A DNA stretch of 64,000 nt from Syntrophobotulus glycolicus DSM 8271. Its GTDB lineage: Bacteria > Bacillota > Desulfitobacteriia > Desulfitobacteriales > Syntrophobotulaceae. Positions 1-8,321 of the stretch are shown here, piece after piece. The notes beneath the pieces were generated by a model, which made no database searches, was not told where the DNA came from, and saw only the letters and a list, made by a program, of their open reading frames with translations. Position 1 is the first letter of the stretch, and each line of letters opens with the position of its first letter. The translations under genes were made by a program, and so were the position numbers. The DNA lies in contig NC_015172.1 in assembly GCF_000190635.1 (NCBI RefSeq), positions 2,604,001-2,668,000 on the forward strand, written 5' to 3'.

Positions 1-659
1 TGCCGCCCAATCAGTCTTATCACTCCCGCCCCCTTGGAACGGGCGGTTCTGACATAGTCTTGACCCAGCTGCTCGAGAAAACTCGACCTGGTCATCCGGG
101 CCAGGGTGGCCATGGAAAGGGAAGCCAGCGTGACGGACGGCATAATCAGGGATTTAAACCCGCCGACCCCTGAAGAAGGAAGCCAATGCCAATGAACACT
201 GACCAGCATGATCAGCAGGATTCCCGTCCAAAATGCCGGCATGCTCTGCCCGATCAGAATGAGCGGCATCAATATTTTTTCCACCCATTTGCCGCGGTAA
301 ATAGCGCTTAACATGCCCACCGGAATTCCGACCGCTACCGAAAGAAAAAGCGCGCATGCGGCCAACTGGATTGTGTAGGGAAACCGCTGCAGGATAATCT
401 CCGCGACCGGCCGGCTCTGGATGTAGGACCGCCCAAGATCACCCGTAAATAAATTTTTAAGATAATCGATATACTGAACACCCAGTGGCTGGTCAAGCCC
501 AAGCGCATGTCTGAGCACCTCGATATCGTTTGCGCTGGCATCGGGGGGAACCATCAGCAGAACCGGATCTCCAGAAAGATGCAGTGAAAAAAAGACAATC
601 GTGGCAATTCCCAATATCGATATCAAAGCTTGGACAATTCTTCGTCCTATATATGCCAT
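1..659 (-). CDS. ABC transporter permease, DppB/OppB/NikB type (partial)
   Basis: This is the N-terminal 219 codons of an inner-membrane permease for peptide or nickel import; the 3' end lies beyond the left edge. The protein starts MAYIGRRIVQALISILGIAT, with a first membrane helix, then the family's extracytoplasmic loop ending in GDLGRSY, further helices, and the EAA loop (DYVRTARSKG) that docks on the ATPase. The substrate-binding gene lies 65 bp upstream in the same direction, so the two form one import operon. The frame stays open with no stop. Substrate cannot be decided from the permease alone. Confidence 0.88.
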   Translation of the reverse strand, partial: MAYIGRRIVQALISILGIATIVFFSLHLSGDPVLLMVPPDASANDIEVLRHALGLDQPLGVQYIDYLKNLFTGDLGRSYIQSRPVAEIILQRFPYTIQLAACALFLSVAVGIPVGMLSAIYRGKWVEKILMPLILIGQSMPAFWTGILLIMLVSVHWHWLPSSGVGGFKSLIMPSVTLASLSMATLARMTRSSFLEQLGQDYVRTARSKGAGVIRLIGR

Positions 660-724
660 GAGCTTCCCTCCCTCCCACGACGGATCAGCTGCTTCAAAAG
701 GCTCCTGGTTTGCTTACGCCCAAA

Positions 725-2254
725 CTAGTTCGTCCACTTCATATCCCGGACAAAGAAATTCTCCTGGGCGTCGGGCTGCCATTGAAGATGCTTCGAAGCG
801 GCGCTGATATTGTAGGCCTGCCAGAGACCGATGCCCGGAACTTCCTCCTGCAGGATCGCGAAAGCTTTTTTATAGTTTTCCAAGCGGACTGCGGTATCGG
901 TTGTTTTACCTGCGGCAGTGACAGCAGCGTCAAATTCCTTATTGGAATAACTGCTCCAGACCGTTCCCGTTCGGAAAAGCGGGAGTATCGTTCCATGGGC
1001 GTCCATGGTTCCGCTCGACCAGATGCCGAAGCGGATTCCTCCCCAGTTATGTGCAGGATCCTGTACTTTTTTTAAGTATGTCGCCTGATCGGAGTTGACG
1101 ATTTTAACATCGATGCCGACTTTGCTCAGGTCCCCCTGAATGGCTTGAATAATGCGCTGGTCATAGGCAGGGGAAGTGGGAAATTCTATAGTAATTTTTT
1201 CCAGACCGGCGTCTTTCAATAATTGTTTCGCCTTTTCCGGATTATAGGTGTATCCCTCAACCGTGTCGTCATAACCAAAGGATAAAGGTGTCAATACTTC
1301 TTTTACGGGTTTGCCGTATCCTTTTAACAACGAGCTGATGATCGATTCATAATTTATTCCGTAAGCGATCGCTTGCCTCACATTGACGGATTTGGTCGGG
1401 GAATCTCCCAGGCAATTTAAAGCTAAATAAGCAACGCGCTCGGTTGCGACGGACAGAGTCTGCAGATCATTGTTTGATTTAAGCACTTCAATATCGTCGG
1501 CATTTAAGGCTAAAGCAATATCGGCCTGCCCAGACTGAAGGTCCGCGATCCGACTTGCCGGATTAGATACGAAACGGAAGCGAACACCGGAAATACTTGG
1601 CTTGCCTTGCCAATAATCCGGGTTAGTCTCCAGATTAATTTCGACCCCCTTTTGCCAGTCACTGAATTTGTAAGCGCCACTTCCGATCGGATGAAGATTA
1701 AAGTTTTCATTGCCGCTTTCCTTCACATACTTTTCCGGCACGATGCTTAGATTGACAAGCTGCGCCAAAAGCGAGGGACTCGGTCCATCCGTCGTGATTG
1801 TCACCACGTTCCCTGAAGCATTGACTTCAGTGATCTGACTGTAATTGGCATATTGCGGACTCTTAAAGTCTTTATCCAATATTCTCCGGATGCTGAACGC
1901 AACGTCCTGCGCCGTCAGGGGGGCTCCATTTTGAAATTTTATGTCGCTGCGGATTGCAAAGGTCCAGGTGTTCTCATTTTCCTGTTTCCAAGACTCCGCA
2001 ACCCAGGGCTGTATTTCCAAGGTCTTGGAGTCACGCCGGAGCAAGTTGTCAAAGATATTGCGGTAAACAGTATAACTGTCTGTATTGTATTGCAGGCCGG
2101 GGTCCAGGGTAGCCGGCTCATTGGCTAAATCCACCACGAGTCTGTGCTCCTGTTCCGTACCGCCGGTCTGCCCACTGGTTCCACATCCACTGAGCGTCGT
2201 CATCAAAACCAAAAGAAGTACGAATGAAAGGGATTTAAATCTTTGTCTTATCAT
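725..2254 (-). CDS. ABC transporter substrate-binding lipoprotein, family 5 (peptide/nickel)
   Basis: A 509-residue extracytoplasmic solute-binding protein. The N-terminus has a basic start, a hydrophobic stretch and the lipobox LSGC, so the protein is expected to be lipid-anchored outside the membrane. The body has the SBP_bac_5 layout: an early ANEPATLDPG motif, VAESW, FAIRSDIKFQNGAPLTAQDV, the GSGAYKF segment and a C-terminal lobe with IGLWQAYN. A strong RBS (aaaggagg) precedes the ATG. It is the first gene of the unit and is followed by the permease. The family covers peptides, nickel and opines; the true ligand is not evident. Confidence 0.93.
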   Translation of the reverse strand: MIRQRFKSLSFVLLLVLMTTLSGCGTSGQTGGTEQEHRLVVDLANEPATLDPGLQYNTDSYTVYRNIFDNLLRRDSKTLEIQPWVAESWKQENENTWTFAIRSDIKFQNGAPLTAQDVAFSIRRILDKDFKSPQYANYSQITEVNASGNVVTITTDGPSPSLLAQLVNLSIVPEKYVKESGNENFNLHPIGSGAYKFSDWQKGVEINLETNPDYWQGKPSISGVRFRFVSNPASRIADLQSGQADIALALNADDIEVLKSNNDLQTLSVATERVAYLALNCLGDSPTKSVNVRQAIAYGINYESIISSLLKGYGKPVKEVLTPLSFGYDDTVEGYTYNPEKAKQLLKDAGLEKITIEFPTSPAYDQRIIQAIQGDLSKVGIDVKIVNSDQATYLKKVQDPAHNWGGIRFGIWSSGTMDAHGTILPLFRTGTVWSSYSNKEFDAAVTAAGKTTDTAVRLENYKKAFAILQEEVPGIGLWQAYNISAASKHLQWQPDAQENFFVRDMKWTN

Positions 2255-2992
2255 GTTTTCCTCCTTTAAATCATTGCCGCTTAACGACTCGAAATTTGGC
2301 CCGTATTTTAGCCGTTCTAAGATTTTGTTACTTTATTCTCTCATTCCTTTCTGCAAAATTTTGTTCTGATTTCCTATGCTTCCTTCTAATTCCGAGTATT
2401 TACATAGGATTACTACGTTTTATATTCTAGTAAAGATTACAGAAAGCGTCAAGAACTTTATATCAAATACTCCAAAAAATTATTTCATCTTTAAATAATT
2501 TTTTAGTAATTATTACAATAACTTTTATGGCAATGGCCAAAATTAGCAATGAGCTCCAACCACGTCATTTCCTTCTCCTTTTTACTCCCCTCCTTTGCTT
2601 CGGCCGAAAAAAGCTGAAGCCCGCAATCAAGCAAAAAACGTATGACTACAGGCTTTATGTAACGTACTCTTTAAATCCTCACCTCGTCAACGCCGGTAAA
2701 AGAGAACGCTGATCTTTTCTCATTTTTGTTGCTTTTTGAATTAAATTATATTCAGCTTCAATTGCGCTGTAAGCTTTTCAAATTCAGGATCTTCTTTTTT
2801 CAAATTTTTCGTTTCTTCTTTGGAATCACTTTGATCAACGGCATTCATCGTATTCCTCTTGCCTCAAAAAAACACATCATTTATGATGTTATATTTTCAT
2901 TATCCATTATAAATGGTGTATAACAAGTAGTTTTTTCACTATGAATTTAGGTCAAATGAGCATTGCATTAATATTAAACGTGCAGATTCTTA
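2255..2992. other. AT-rich intergenic stretch with small palindromes
   Basis: No convincing gene is seen between the divergent transporter and toxin units. The part next to 2254 must hold the promoter of the transporter operon, but no clear hexamers stand out. Two short inverted repeats lie near the right end: ACATCAT/ATGATGT at 2874-2889 and CCATT/AATGG at 2904-2916. An 18-bp motif at 2924-2941 (caagtagttttttcacta) recurs with one mismatch at 7854-7871, where the ietS-like gene breaks off. Confidence 0.5.
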
Positions 2993-3054
2993 TTGACGAA
3001 GTATCGTTATAACGATATACTAAAGTCGTATACTATGCTATCGTTACGGCGATA
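2993..3054 (+). promoter_or_regulatory. Promoter with two palindromic operators for the toxin-antitoxin pair
   Basis: A -35 TTGACG (2993-2998) and a -10 TATACT (3016-3021) are separated by exactly 17 bp. A perfect 16-bp palindrome, TATCGTTATAACGATA, occupies 3002-3017, inside the spacer and touching the -10. A second, imperfect copy, TATCGTTACGGCGATA, lies at 3039-3054, just past the expected start site. The arrangement suggests repression by the XRE protein encoded at 3732-4373, in the usual autoregulatory style of antitoxins. Confidence 0.75.
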
Positions 3055-3076
3055 CTGTCTGGGGGAGGAATTTACT

Positions 3077-3766
3077 ATGATTATATATCACGGCTCGTAT
3101 CAAATCGTGAAACAGCCCGAACTTGGCAAAGGCAAGTCATATAATGATTACGGGCAGGGATTTTATTGCACGGAAAGTCTGGACTTAGCCAAAGAATGGG
3201 CCTGCCCGACACAGAAAGACGGTTTCGCCAATAAGTATGCCCTAAATACCGAGGAGCTCTCATTGCTTCACCTTTCCGGCGGCAGCTATCACATATTGAA
3301 TTGGCTGGCCTTGTTACTCAAAAATCGCACTTTTGACCTGTCTGCGGCACTTGCCGTGCAAGCGCGGGAGTATGTCATACAGACTTTTATGCCGGATTTA
3401 TCGGGGAAGGATTACATCATAGGCTACAGGGCTGATGATTCATATTTCTCCTTTGCGGAGGATTTTGTCAGCGGAGTCCTTTCTTTGCGAGATTTAAGCG
3501 AGGCTATGCGTCTTGGAGCTCTTGGCGAGCAAGTGGTTTTGATTTCTCCAAAGGCTTTTGAGCAAATCCATTTTGAAGGCTATGAAGCGGCAAGCTATCA
3601 GGAATATCACATTAAGCGTATGAGCAGGGACAACCTTGCCCGCCAGGAATATCAAAGCAGCAAAAAAGATCTTAAGACATTGAAGAATGACCTGTACATG
3701 CTGGATATCCTTAGAGAGGAGATGAAAAACGATGACCCGCGCTTACAAAGAATCCTACCTGAATAA
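3077..3766 (+). CDS. DUF3990 protein, probable ADP-ribosyltransferase-like toxin
   Basis: A 229-residue soluble protein. The N-terminus MIIYHGSYQIVKQPEL followed by the YNDYGQGFYCTES stretch is the DUF3990 signature, a family resembling ADP-ribosyltransferase folds (the H-G and Y-G-x-G-F-Y positions match). The ATG at 3077 has a strong RBS (gggggagg) and sits downstream of both operators; an upstream in-frame ATG at 2993 overlaps the -35 and is rejected. The stop overlaps the next gene by 35 bp, so the two are translationally coupled. The toxin role is inferred from family and context; the sequence does not show the target. Confidence 0.72.
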   Translation: MIIYHGSYQIVKQPELGKGKSYNDYGQGFYCTESLDLAKEWACPTQKDGFANKYALNTEELSLLHLSGGSYHILNWLALLLKNRTFDLSAALAVQAREYVIQTFMPDLSGKDYIIGYRADDSYFSFAEDFVSGVLSLRDLSEAMRLGALGEQVVLISPKAFEQIHFEGYEAASYQEYHIKRMSRDNLARQEYQSSKKDLKTLKNDLYMLDILREEMKNDDPRLQRILPE

Positions 3767-4373
3767 AGCACAGAAAACCCTTGCGGCGATGATGGTCTAT
3801 GCAGTTTCCGATCTGAAGTACGAACCGGATGAATTCTTCATATTGTTCTTGCAGTCCGGGCTTGTGGATGAATTCGGCAGAGGCAATCCAAAATATATTG
3901 CAGGGAAAAGCGGGGTTGAACTTGCCCGCGAAGTCATTTTGATTACAATCGGTCAGTCTGTGGATGTAATTCCTGCGCCGCACTTTGAGCGTTCACCGGT
4001 CTATTGGGCTGCTTGGGCGCTGGCATATTATCAATGGTATTCGGGATACAGCTTTAAAGAAATCCATAAAGCCTTGCCTTTTGCCGAACTGTTGAATATG
4101 TACTCTACCCTTCACGAGGCCGATATCAATAAGTTTGTTTCAGTAGCGGATAAAGTTTTGATTGAGAACAAAAGGGAAAGCGAAACCAATTTAAGTCGGC
4201 TGCGGAAGGCTCGGGGACTTTCGCAGAAGGAGCTTGCTAAAACCTCCGGTGTTGCCCTACGTATGATTCAACTTTATGAGCAGAAGCAAAATGATATTAA
4301 TAAAGCACAGGCTTCTTCGCTGCAGAGCCTAGCTCAAGCGCTGGGGTGCAAGATAGAAGATTTGTTTGAATGA
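3732..4373 (+). CDS. DUF3791-like/XRE helix-turn-helix antitoxin
   Basis: A 213-residue protein with two parts. The first ~70 residues (MVYAVSDLKYEPDEFFILFL, then GKSGVELAREVI) resemble DUF3791, which commonly accompanies DUF3990 genes. Residues ~155-213 are an XRE-type HTH (LRKARGLSQKELAKTSGVAL followed by RMIQLYEQ). A GAGGAG ribosome site lies 12 bp before the start, inside the toxin gene. The fusion suggests one protein that both neutralises the toxin and represses the promoter at 2993-3054. The DUF3791 assignment is by eye and less sure than the HTH. Confidence 0.72.
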   Translation: MTRAYKESYLNKAQKTLAAMMVYAVSDLKYEPDEFFILFLQSGLVDEFGRGNPKYIAGKSGVELAREVILITIGQSVDVIPAPHFERSPVYWAAWALAYYQWYSGYSFKEIHKALPFAELLNMYSTLHEADINKFVSVADKVLIENKRESETNLSRLRKARGLSQKELAKTSGVALRMIQLYEQKQNDINKAQASSLQSLAQALGCKIEDLFE

Positions 4374-4382
4374 TATTATAGC

Positions 4383-4532
4383 AACAGACCCTTCGCCACA
4401 GTTGAGGAAATGGACGAATCCCTTCTGGCTCAATGGAATAATAGTGTTGGCGAGAGCGACACAATCTATATTCTTGGCCATTTATTTTTCCGTAATGCGG
4501 TATCGGCAAACAAATATTTAAACAGACTACAC
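4383..4532 (+). pseudogene. Remnant of a calcineurin-like metallophosphoesterase
   Basis: The frame starting at 4383 reads NRPFATVEEMDESLLAQWNN followed by SVGESDTIYILGHLFFRNAV, which matches the segment of small metallophosphoesterases leading to the metal-binding GD motif. No start codon, no upstream D-x-H motif and no downstream GNH motif are present, and the GD motif itself reads GH. It is an internal fragment of a decayed gene directly behind the toxin-antitoxin pair. Confidence 0.6.
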
Positions 4533-4672
4533 ACGCACGCTCTACTTTATTCAACGATTTGCTCATTTCTTCAACTTTTGTGGTATATTTTTCGGCCAAA
4601 TAGAGCTTATTAATAGAAAAAAGACGTGAATTTGTGTAATTTACCTGCATTTATACCACAAAAGCTGACATA

Positions 4673-4750
4673 AGTTATCATCATAGCGGTCAGGTCATCC
4701 CAAAGGGAACCCTTAATAGTATTGAACGCTCATCAGGAGTTAAGTTCTAA
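4673..4750 (+). pseudogene. hicA toxin remnant (C-terminal end)
   Basis: The frame reads SYHHSGQVIPKGTLNSIERS and ends at TAA 4748-4750. This matches the end of HicA mRNA interferases, where a GSHH catalytic histidine region is followed by a KGTLNSI segment. Only about 25 codons survive and the stretch between the histidines and the strand motif is shortened. The remnant lies just upstream of a shortened hicB, in the normal hicAB order. Confidence 0.55.
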
Positions 4751-4798
4751 TCCCTGATCAAAGCGATTAAATATAAAATCCAGAAGGAGTTGATCATT

Positions 4799-4987
4799 TT
4801 GACAAATCATTTGATCTATCCGGTTGTGGTAGAAAAGGCTGATGAGGCCCAAAATAAATCTGTAACTAAAAATTGTACTTTGCCTAAATGGTTACGTGAT
4901 GCCGGTGAAGAAGCCGGGCTAAATTTCTCCCAACTTCTTCAAGCATCAATTAAAGATGCTCTTAAAATCAACGAATCTAAATTATGA
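4799..4987 (+). CDS. Shortened HicB-like antitoxin
   Basis: A 62-residue ORF starting at TTG 4799 behind an aaggag RBS. The start (NHLIYPVVVEKADE) matches the N-terminal strand of the HicB RNase H-like domain and the end (LPKWLRDAGEEAGLNFSQLL) matches the C-terminal ribbon-helix-helix segment. The middle ~60 residues that form the toxin-binding fold are missing, so this looks like an in-frame internal deletion. It may still bind DNA, but with hicA also reduced to a remnant the pair is most likely inactive. Confidence 0.55.
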   Translation: MTNHLIYPVVVEKADEAQNKSVTKNCTLPKWLRDAGEEAGLNFSQLLQASIKDALKINESKL

Positions 4988-5013
4988 ACTTCATAACCAA
5001 ATATAAAAATAAG

Positions 5014-5044
5014 TCCAGGGCAGTTAATTCCCTGGATTTTTTAT
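5014..5044 (+). terminator. Rho-independent terminator after the hicB remnant
   Basis: TCCAGGG (5014-5020) pairs with CCCTGGA (5030-5036) across a 9-nt loop and is followed by TTTTTTATT. It ends the plus-strand toxin-antitoxin region. Confidence 0.85.
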
Positions 5045-5123
5045 TGATTTGGATCGCACTATAATCATCTGGTGATACCAACGCTTTAAGCTATCTTATG
5101 GTTTGGGTGTTTCATCAAAAAGT

Positions 5124-5149
5124 GGTCGAGGCAGAGGGCTTTGCTCCGC
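5124..5149 (+). repeat. Partial copy of the tRNA-Pro 3' end / left end of the 129-bp repeat
   Basis: The stretch ggtcgaggcagagggcttt followed by gctccgc matches the first 26 bp of the repeats at 6727 and 9930 with few changes, and its first ~18 bp match the complement of the tRNA-Pro 3' end at 10053. It lies in an otherwise empty 330-bp gap (5045-5374) that also contains the Fic gene's probable -10 (TATAAT, 5329-5334). It is most likely a relic attachment site. Confidence 0.5.
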
Positions 5150-5374
5150 ATTTTGGAGCGGTGCATCTTTAACGATTTCAAATTGTGCATCGCTCGTTTT
5201 GTGTAATGTACGTTGATTGTAACATGTTTTGAAAGTTGAAATTCAAACATCTAAATCGCAAACTAAAACAAAAAATCAGCCCCCTCGTTTTTATTTTACT
5301 TTATATTTATAAACTAAAATAAAGATGTTATAATGCCCTTGTAATGAACTTTTCGCAAGGGAGGCCGCACAGAT

Positions 5375-6520
5375 ATGATGGACAGAGCTGGAAAACTAAA
5401 AACAAACCTGTCGGGTGAAGCGGCATATAAATCATTTGCGCCATCGCCGCTGCCGCCCAATCCGACCGTTGAACTCGATAACGAAACAATTGAGCTATTG
5501 GTAAAAGCCAATAAGCAGCTTGGTCTTCTGGAAGGCATTGCGGCGAGAATTCCGAACGTTAATTTATTTATATCAATGTATGTCCGCAAGGAAGCGTTGA
5601 TGTCGTCTCAGATTGAAGGAACACAGGCCACATTGGAGGATGTGCTTGACCCGCTGATTAACGAAAATGCCAATCGTAATGTCGCCGATGTTATCAACTA
5701 CATCAAGGCAACCGAGTTTGCGATTACCAGGTTGAACGAGCTGCCGTTGTGCAACCGGCTTATTAAGGAAGCACACGCGGTGCTGATGGCAGGCGTTCGC
5801 GGACAGGAGAAAAATCCAGGCGAGTTTCGCTATTCTCAAAACTGGATTGGCGGTCAGGGCAGCACATTGAAGAACGCCAGGTTTATCCCTCCAGCGCCGG
5901 AAGATATGACGATGGCAATGTCCGACCTGGAAAAATACTGGAGCGACGATGATGGGCTTGATGTTTTGATTCGCGCCGCCTTGATTCACTATCAGTTTGA
6001 AGCCATACACCCGTTTTTAGACGGCAACGGATGTATTGGCCGGTTGCTCATCACCTTATATCTGATGGAAAAAGACGTGCTGACAACTCCCGCGTTATAT
6101 ATTTCATATTTTTTGAAAAAGAACCGTATCGAATATTACGACCGTATGAGCGAGGTACGCCGCAACGGAAATTATGAGCAGTGGATCAAATTTTTCTTGC
6201 AGGCGATTTATGAATCTGCCGAGGATGCAACGAATACCATTGATAAGCTGACAGTGCTCCATGATAAAAATCTCGTCTCCATCAGCGGGATGGGCCGCGC
6301 CTCCAAAACAGCGCTCCGCCTATTCGCTTACCTCGAAGAAAACCCCATCATTGAAATCCAAAAGACAGCGGCGGCCTTGGATACCACATTTAAGACGGTA
6401 TCCGATTCTGTTCGGCGGCTTTGTGAAATGGGTATCCTGAGACAAAACTCCGGCGAGCAGCGCAACAGGACATTTTCCTATGCCGCCTATCTTGACCTTC
6501 TGCGTAACGGGACAGTATAA
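5375..6520 (+). CDS. Fic family protein (AMPylator-type), class II with N-terminal inhibitory motif
   Basis: A 381-residue protein. Residues ~70-85 contain SSQIEGTQATLED, the inhibitory helix motif (S/T-x-x-x-E-G/N) of class II Fic proteins, which blocks ATP until displaced. The Fic core at ~210-225 reads HPFLDGNGCIGR; the canonical motif is HxFx(D/E)GNGRxxR, so the catalytic histidine, D, GNG and last arginine are kept but the first arginine is cysteine. A winged-helix-like C-terminus (~310-375) ends the protein, as in many Fic/DUF4172-type proteins. The RBS is gggagg, and a TATAAT lies at 5329. The target is unknown; the substitution may lower activity. Confidence 0.85.
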   Translation: MMDRAGKLKTNLSGEAAYKSFAPSPLPPNPTVELDNETIELLVKANKQLGLLEGIAARIPNVNLFISMYVRKEALMSSQIEGTQATLEDVLDPLINENANRNVADVINYIKATEFAITRLNELPLCNRLIKEAHAVLMAGVRGQEKNPGEFRYSQNWIGGQGSTLKNARFIPPAPEDMTMAMSDLEKYWSDDDGLDVLIRAALIHYQFEAIHPFLDGNGCIGRLLITLYLMEKDVLTTPALYISYFLKKNRIEYYDRMSEVRRNGNYEQWIKFFLQAIYESAEDATNTIDKLTVLHDKNLVSISGMGRASKTALRLFAYLEENPIIEIQKTAAALDTTFKTVSDSVRRLCEMGILRQNSGEQRNRTFSYAAYLDLLRNGTV

Positions 6521-6722
6521 AAACACCATAAACCATGTGAGAAAATGCTGTGCCATACATAAGCCTAATCGAAACCGCTGCCAAAAAGGTTGTTCAGAAA
6601 CGCCAACTATTGCTGCAAGAGAAACCGCCCAAACGCAGAAAAGCCCGCAAATAGCGGACTTCCGGACAAAACAAAAACCATCTACAGACAAAATTTCTTT
6701 TATCATATAGATAGTATTCTTT
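6521..6722. other. Intergenic stretch after the Fic gene
   Basis: No gene is recognisable here in either direction. It separates the Fic stop from the first full copy of the 129-bp repeat. Confidence 0.4.
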
Positions 6723-6851
6723 AAATGGTCGAAGCAGAGGGATTTGCTCCGCAGCTTCGCTGCTATCACGCCGGGCCAAAATACTCTCTTAGGTCGCATT
6801 TTTTGACGGCCGTTCAAATCCCTCTGCCCTGTTAAATTGTATTCATAATGG
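6723..6851 (+). repeat. 129-bp direct repeat, copy A (tRNA-associated)
   Basis: This 129-bp stretch matches 9926-10054 with about five mismatches. It opens with aatggtcgaagcagagggat, a copy of the tRNA-Pro 3' end, and near its other end holds gttcaaatccctctgcc, the same tRNA segment in opposite orientation, so the unit is flanked by an inverted pair. Copies A and B enclose the XRE/AAA module (6852-9925). It looks like an attachment-site duplication or a tRNA-derived repeat; no recombinase gene is near. Confidence 0.8.
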
Positions 6852-6933
6852 AATAATAGTGGAAAAAGATTTTTGTTATCAACCTGGATTTATTCGAGGT
6901 TTAATCGTCAAATTGGAATTTGCAGCACGACTG

Positions 6934-7533
6934 TTATGCTCTCTTAGCCCCTCTCAGCAGCACAAAGCTCAGACCAGCTGTAATCAAATATATTGCTGCA
7001 AACACAGCGCCGGTGATAATATCTGTCGGATACGGCGCGGCGATACGTCCGAAACAAACGGCAACAATCAAGCTGATGGGCATAAATGCGACCAGCAGAA
7101 TATTTACCCAATTTATAGCAAACGAAGCTTTTACGCCTGATAACAGCCTGCCGCTGAAATACCCTGCCGCACCAACGACTTGAATAATCATTGACCCCCA
7201 AATGCTGGCCGCTGTCTGCTCCTCATACCAAGCACCGAATGCGCAAAACAAGCCGATCGCAAGGAAGGCGGAGGAGGAGATATACAGGATTTTGCTGGTT
7301 AAAACGCCATGTGTTCCTTGGTTATTGAGCGCCGGCTCGATGCCCTTGAGGATATAATCCGTCGTCACATCGAAATATTCGCTCATAATGATGATCTTAT
7401 CCAAATCGGGGACACTCTGCTCGCTTTCCCATTTTGATACGGCCTGACGCGATACGCCAACCTTGTCTGCCAGGTCTTCCTGTGAAATTGCCTTTGCTTT
7501 TCTTAAGTTCTGAATTCTGTCCGCAATGTTCAT
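6934..7533 (-). CDS. XRE transcriptional regulator with C-terminal membrane domain
   Basis: About 199 residues. Residues ~1-60 are a Cro/CI-type HTH (KAKAISQEDLADKVGVSRQA then VSKWESEQSVPDLDKI), the Firmicute type that often has a membrane tail. From ~80 onward there are four hydrophobic helices with short loops and a basic end. The ATG at 7533 is preferred over an in-frame GTG at 7542 because of its spacing from gaaggggg. Such membrane-tethered XRE proteins usually respond to envelope signals; the regulated gene is not evident. The neighbour upstream is the truncated ietS-like gene in the same direction. Confidence 0.8.
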   Translation of the reverse strand: MNIADRIQNLRKAKAISQEDLADKVGVSRQAVSKWESEQSVPDLDKIIIMSEYFDVTTDYILKGIEPALNNQGTHGVLTSKILYISSSAFLAIGLFCAFGAWYEEQTAASIWGSMIIQVVGAAGYFSGRLLSGVKASFAINWVNILLVAFMPISLIVAVCFGRIAAPYPTDIITGAVFAAIYLITAGLSFVLLRGAKRA

Positions 7534-7868
7534 AACTGACACCCCCTTCGTTTGGTAATGCCATTATAAGAAATCTGGCAGTTGCGTCGCCACCATCTGC
7601 ACTTGGAGATTTGTCAACCGGCGGTTGCGGCGGTGTTTTCATGCTGTGGATGATAGATAAATCCCGGCTCCAAGCCGCTCGACAACTTCTTGTTTATCTG
7701 TTTAGCATAAATAATATACATCTTCATAATACCATACTTTATCTACATTAAAAGGATATAGCTCCCTCTTAGCGGAAGCTATATCTTTCTGGTCGGAGTG
7801 AAATTATGGGACTTGGAGAAACGCAATAATATTAATGGTTTATAGGTGGTCAGCAAGTAGTGTTTTCA
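7534..7868. other. Intergenic stretch at the broken end of the ietS-like gene
   Basis: No coding sequence is seen, and in particular no trace of the subtilase catalytic domain that should follow the 7869-8321 gene. An inverted repeat GATATAGCT/AGCTATATC (7755-7785) could be a weak terminator or operator. The 18-bp motif at 7854-7871, shared with 2924-2941, overlaps the break point. Confidence 0.45.
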
Positions 7869-8321
7869 CTAAATATTTAAAAAATTTTTTTCAGTTCCAA
7901 TATACGGTGAAATATTTTCAATATAGTCGAATTGTGTTCGGTTCGTTCCGTTTGCGGTGTAAGATCCAATACGATTTTTAAGCGTCTGAAATTGTTGTCT
8001 GGTCGTTGACACGATGGCATGCCGCTCATCTTTAACGACATTTAAATGCATGCCGTTTTTAGAGAACAATTCCGATTTATGCTGGACTTTCTCGCCTTCA
8101 GGAAATTCAACCTTGAAAACGTACAATCCAACATCGCGCAAAGAGTCATCGTCTTGAACAGAGTCGAGAGCCTGTTTAACCATTTGCAATCCTTGGCTTA
8201 ATTTGACCCCATGCTCGGAAAAAATGATATCGCGAACTTTAGGTCGAGCGGTCAACTTCTTTGATACTTGCTCCACTTCTTTATCAGGAATCCAAAAGTG
8301 TGGTCGTTGATGTTCATTCAT
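7869..8321 (-). CDS. IetS-like subtilase, truncated to its N-terminal domain
   Basis: A 150-residue protein whose start overlaps the end of the AAA ATPase gene by 8 bp. The sequence (GLYVFKVEFPEGEKVQ, SELFSKNGMHLNVVKDER, then AIVSTTRQQFQTLKNRI) resembles the N-terminal prodomain-like region of large S8 peptidases that pair with an AAA ATPase in the IetAS defence system. The Asp/His/Ser catalytic domain is missing and the frame stops at FLNI. Intact relatives are several hundred residues longer. Assignment is by pattern and context; the protein is probably inactive as a protease. Confidence 0.6.
   Translation of the reverse strand: MNEHQRPHFWIPDKEVEQVSKKLTARPKVRDIIFSEHGVKLSQGLQMVKQALDSVQDDDSLRDVGLYVFKVEFPEGEKVQHKSELFSKNGMHLNVVKDERHAIVSTTRQQFQTLKNRIGSYTANGTNRTQFDYIENISPYIGTEKNFLNI

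Noticed and set aside
2527-2923. Two small plus-strand frames in the 2255-2992 gap
   Set aside because: AT-rich, no RBS, no similarity; treated as non-coding.
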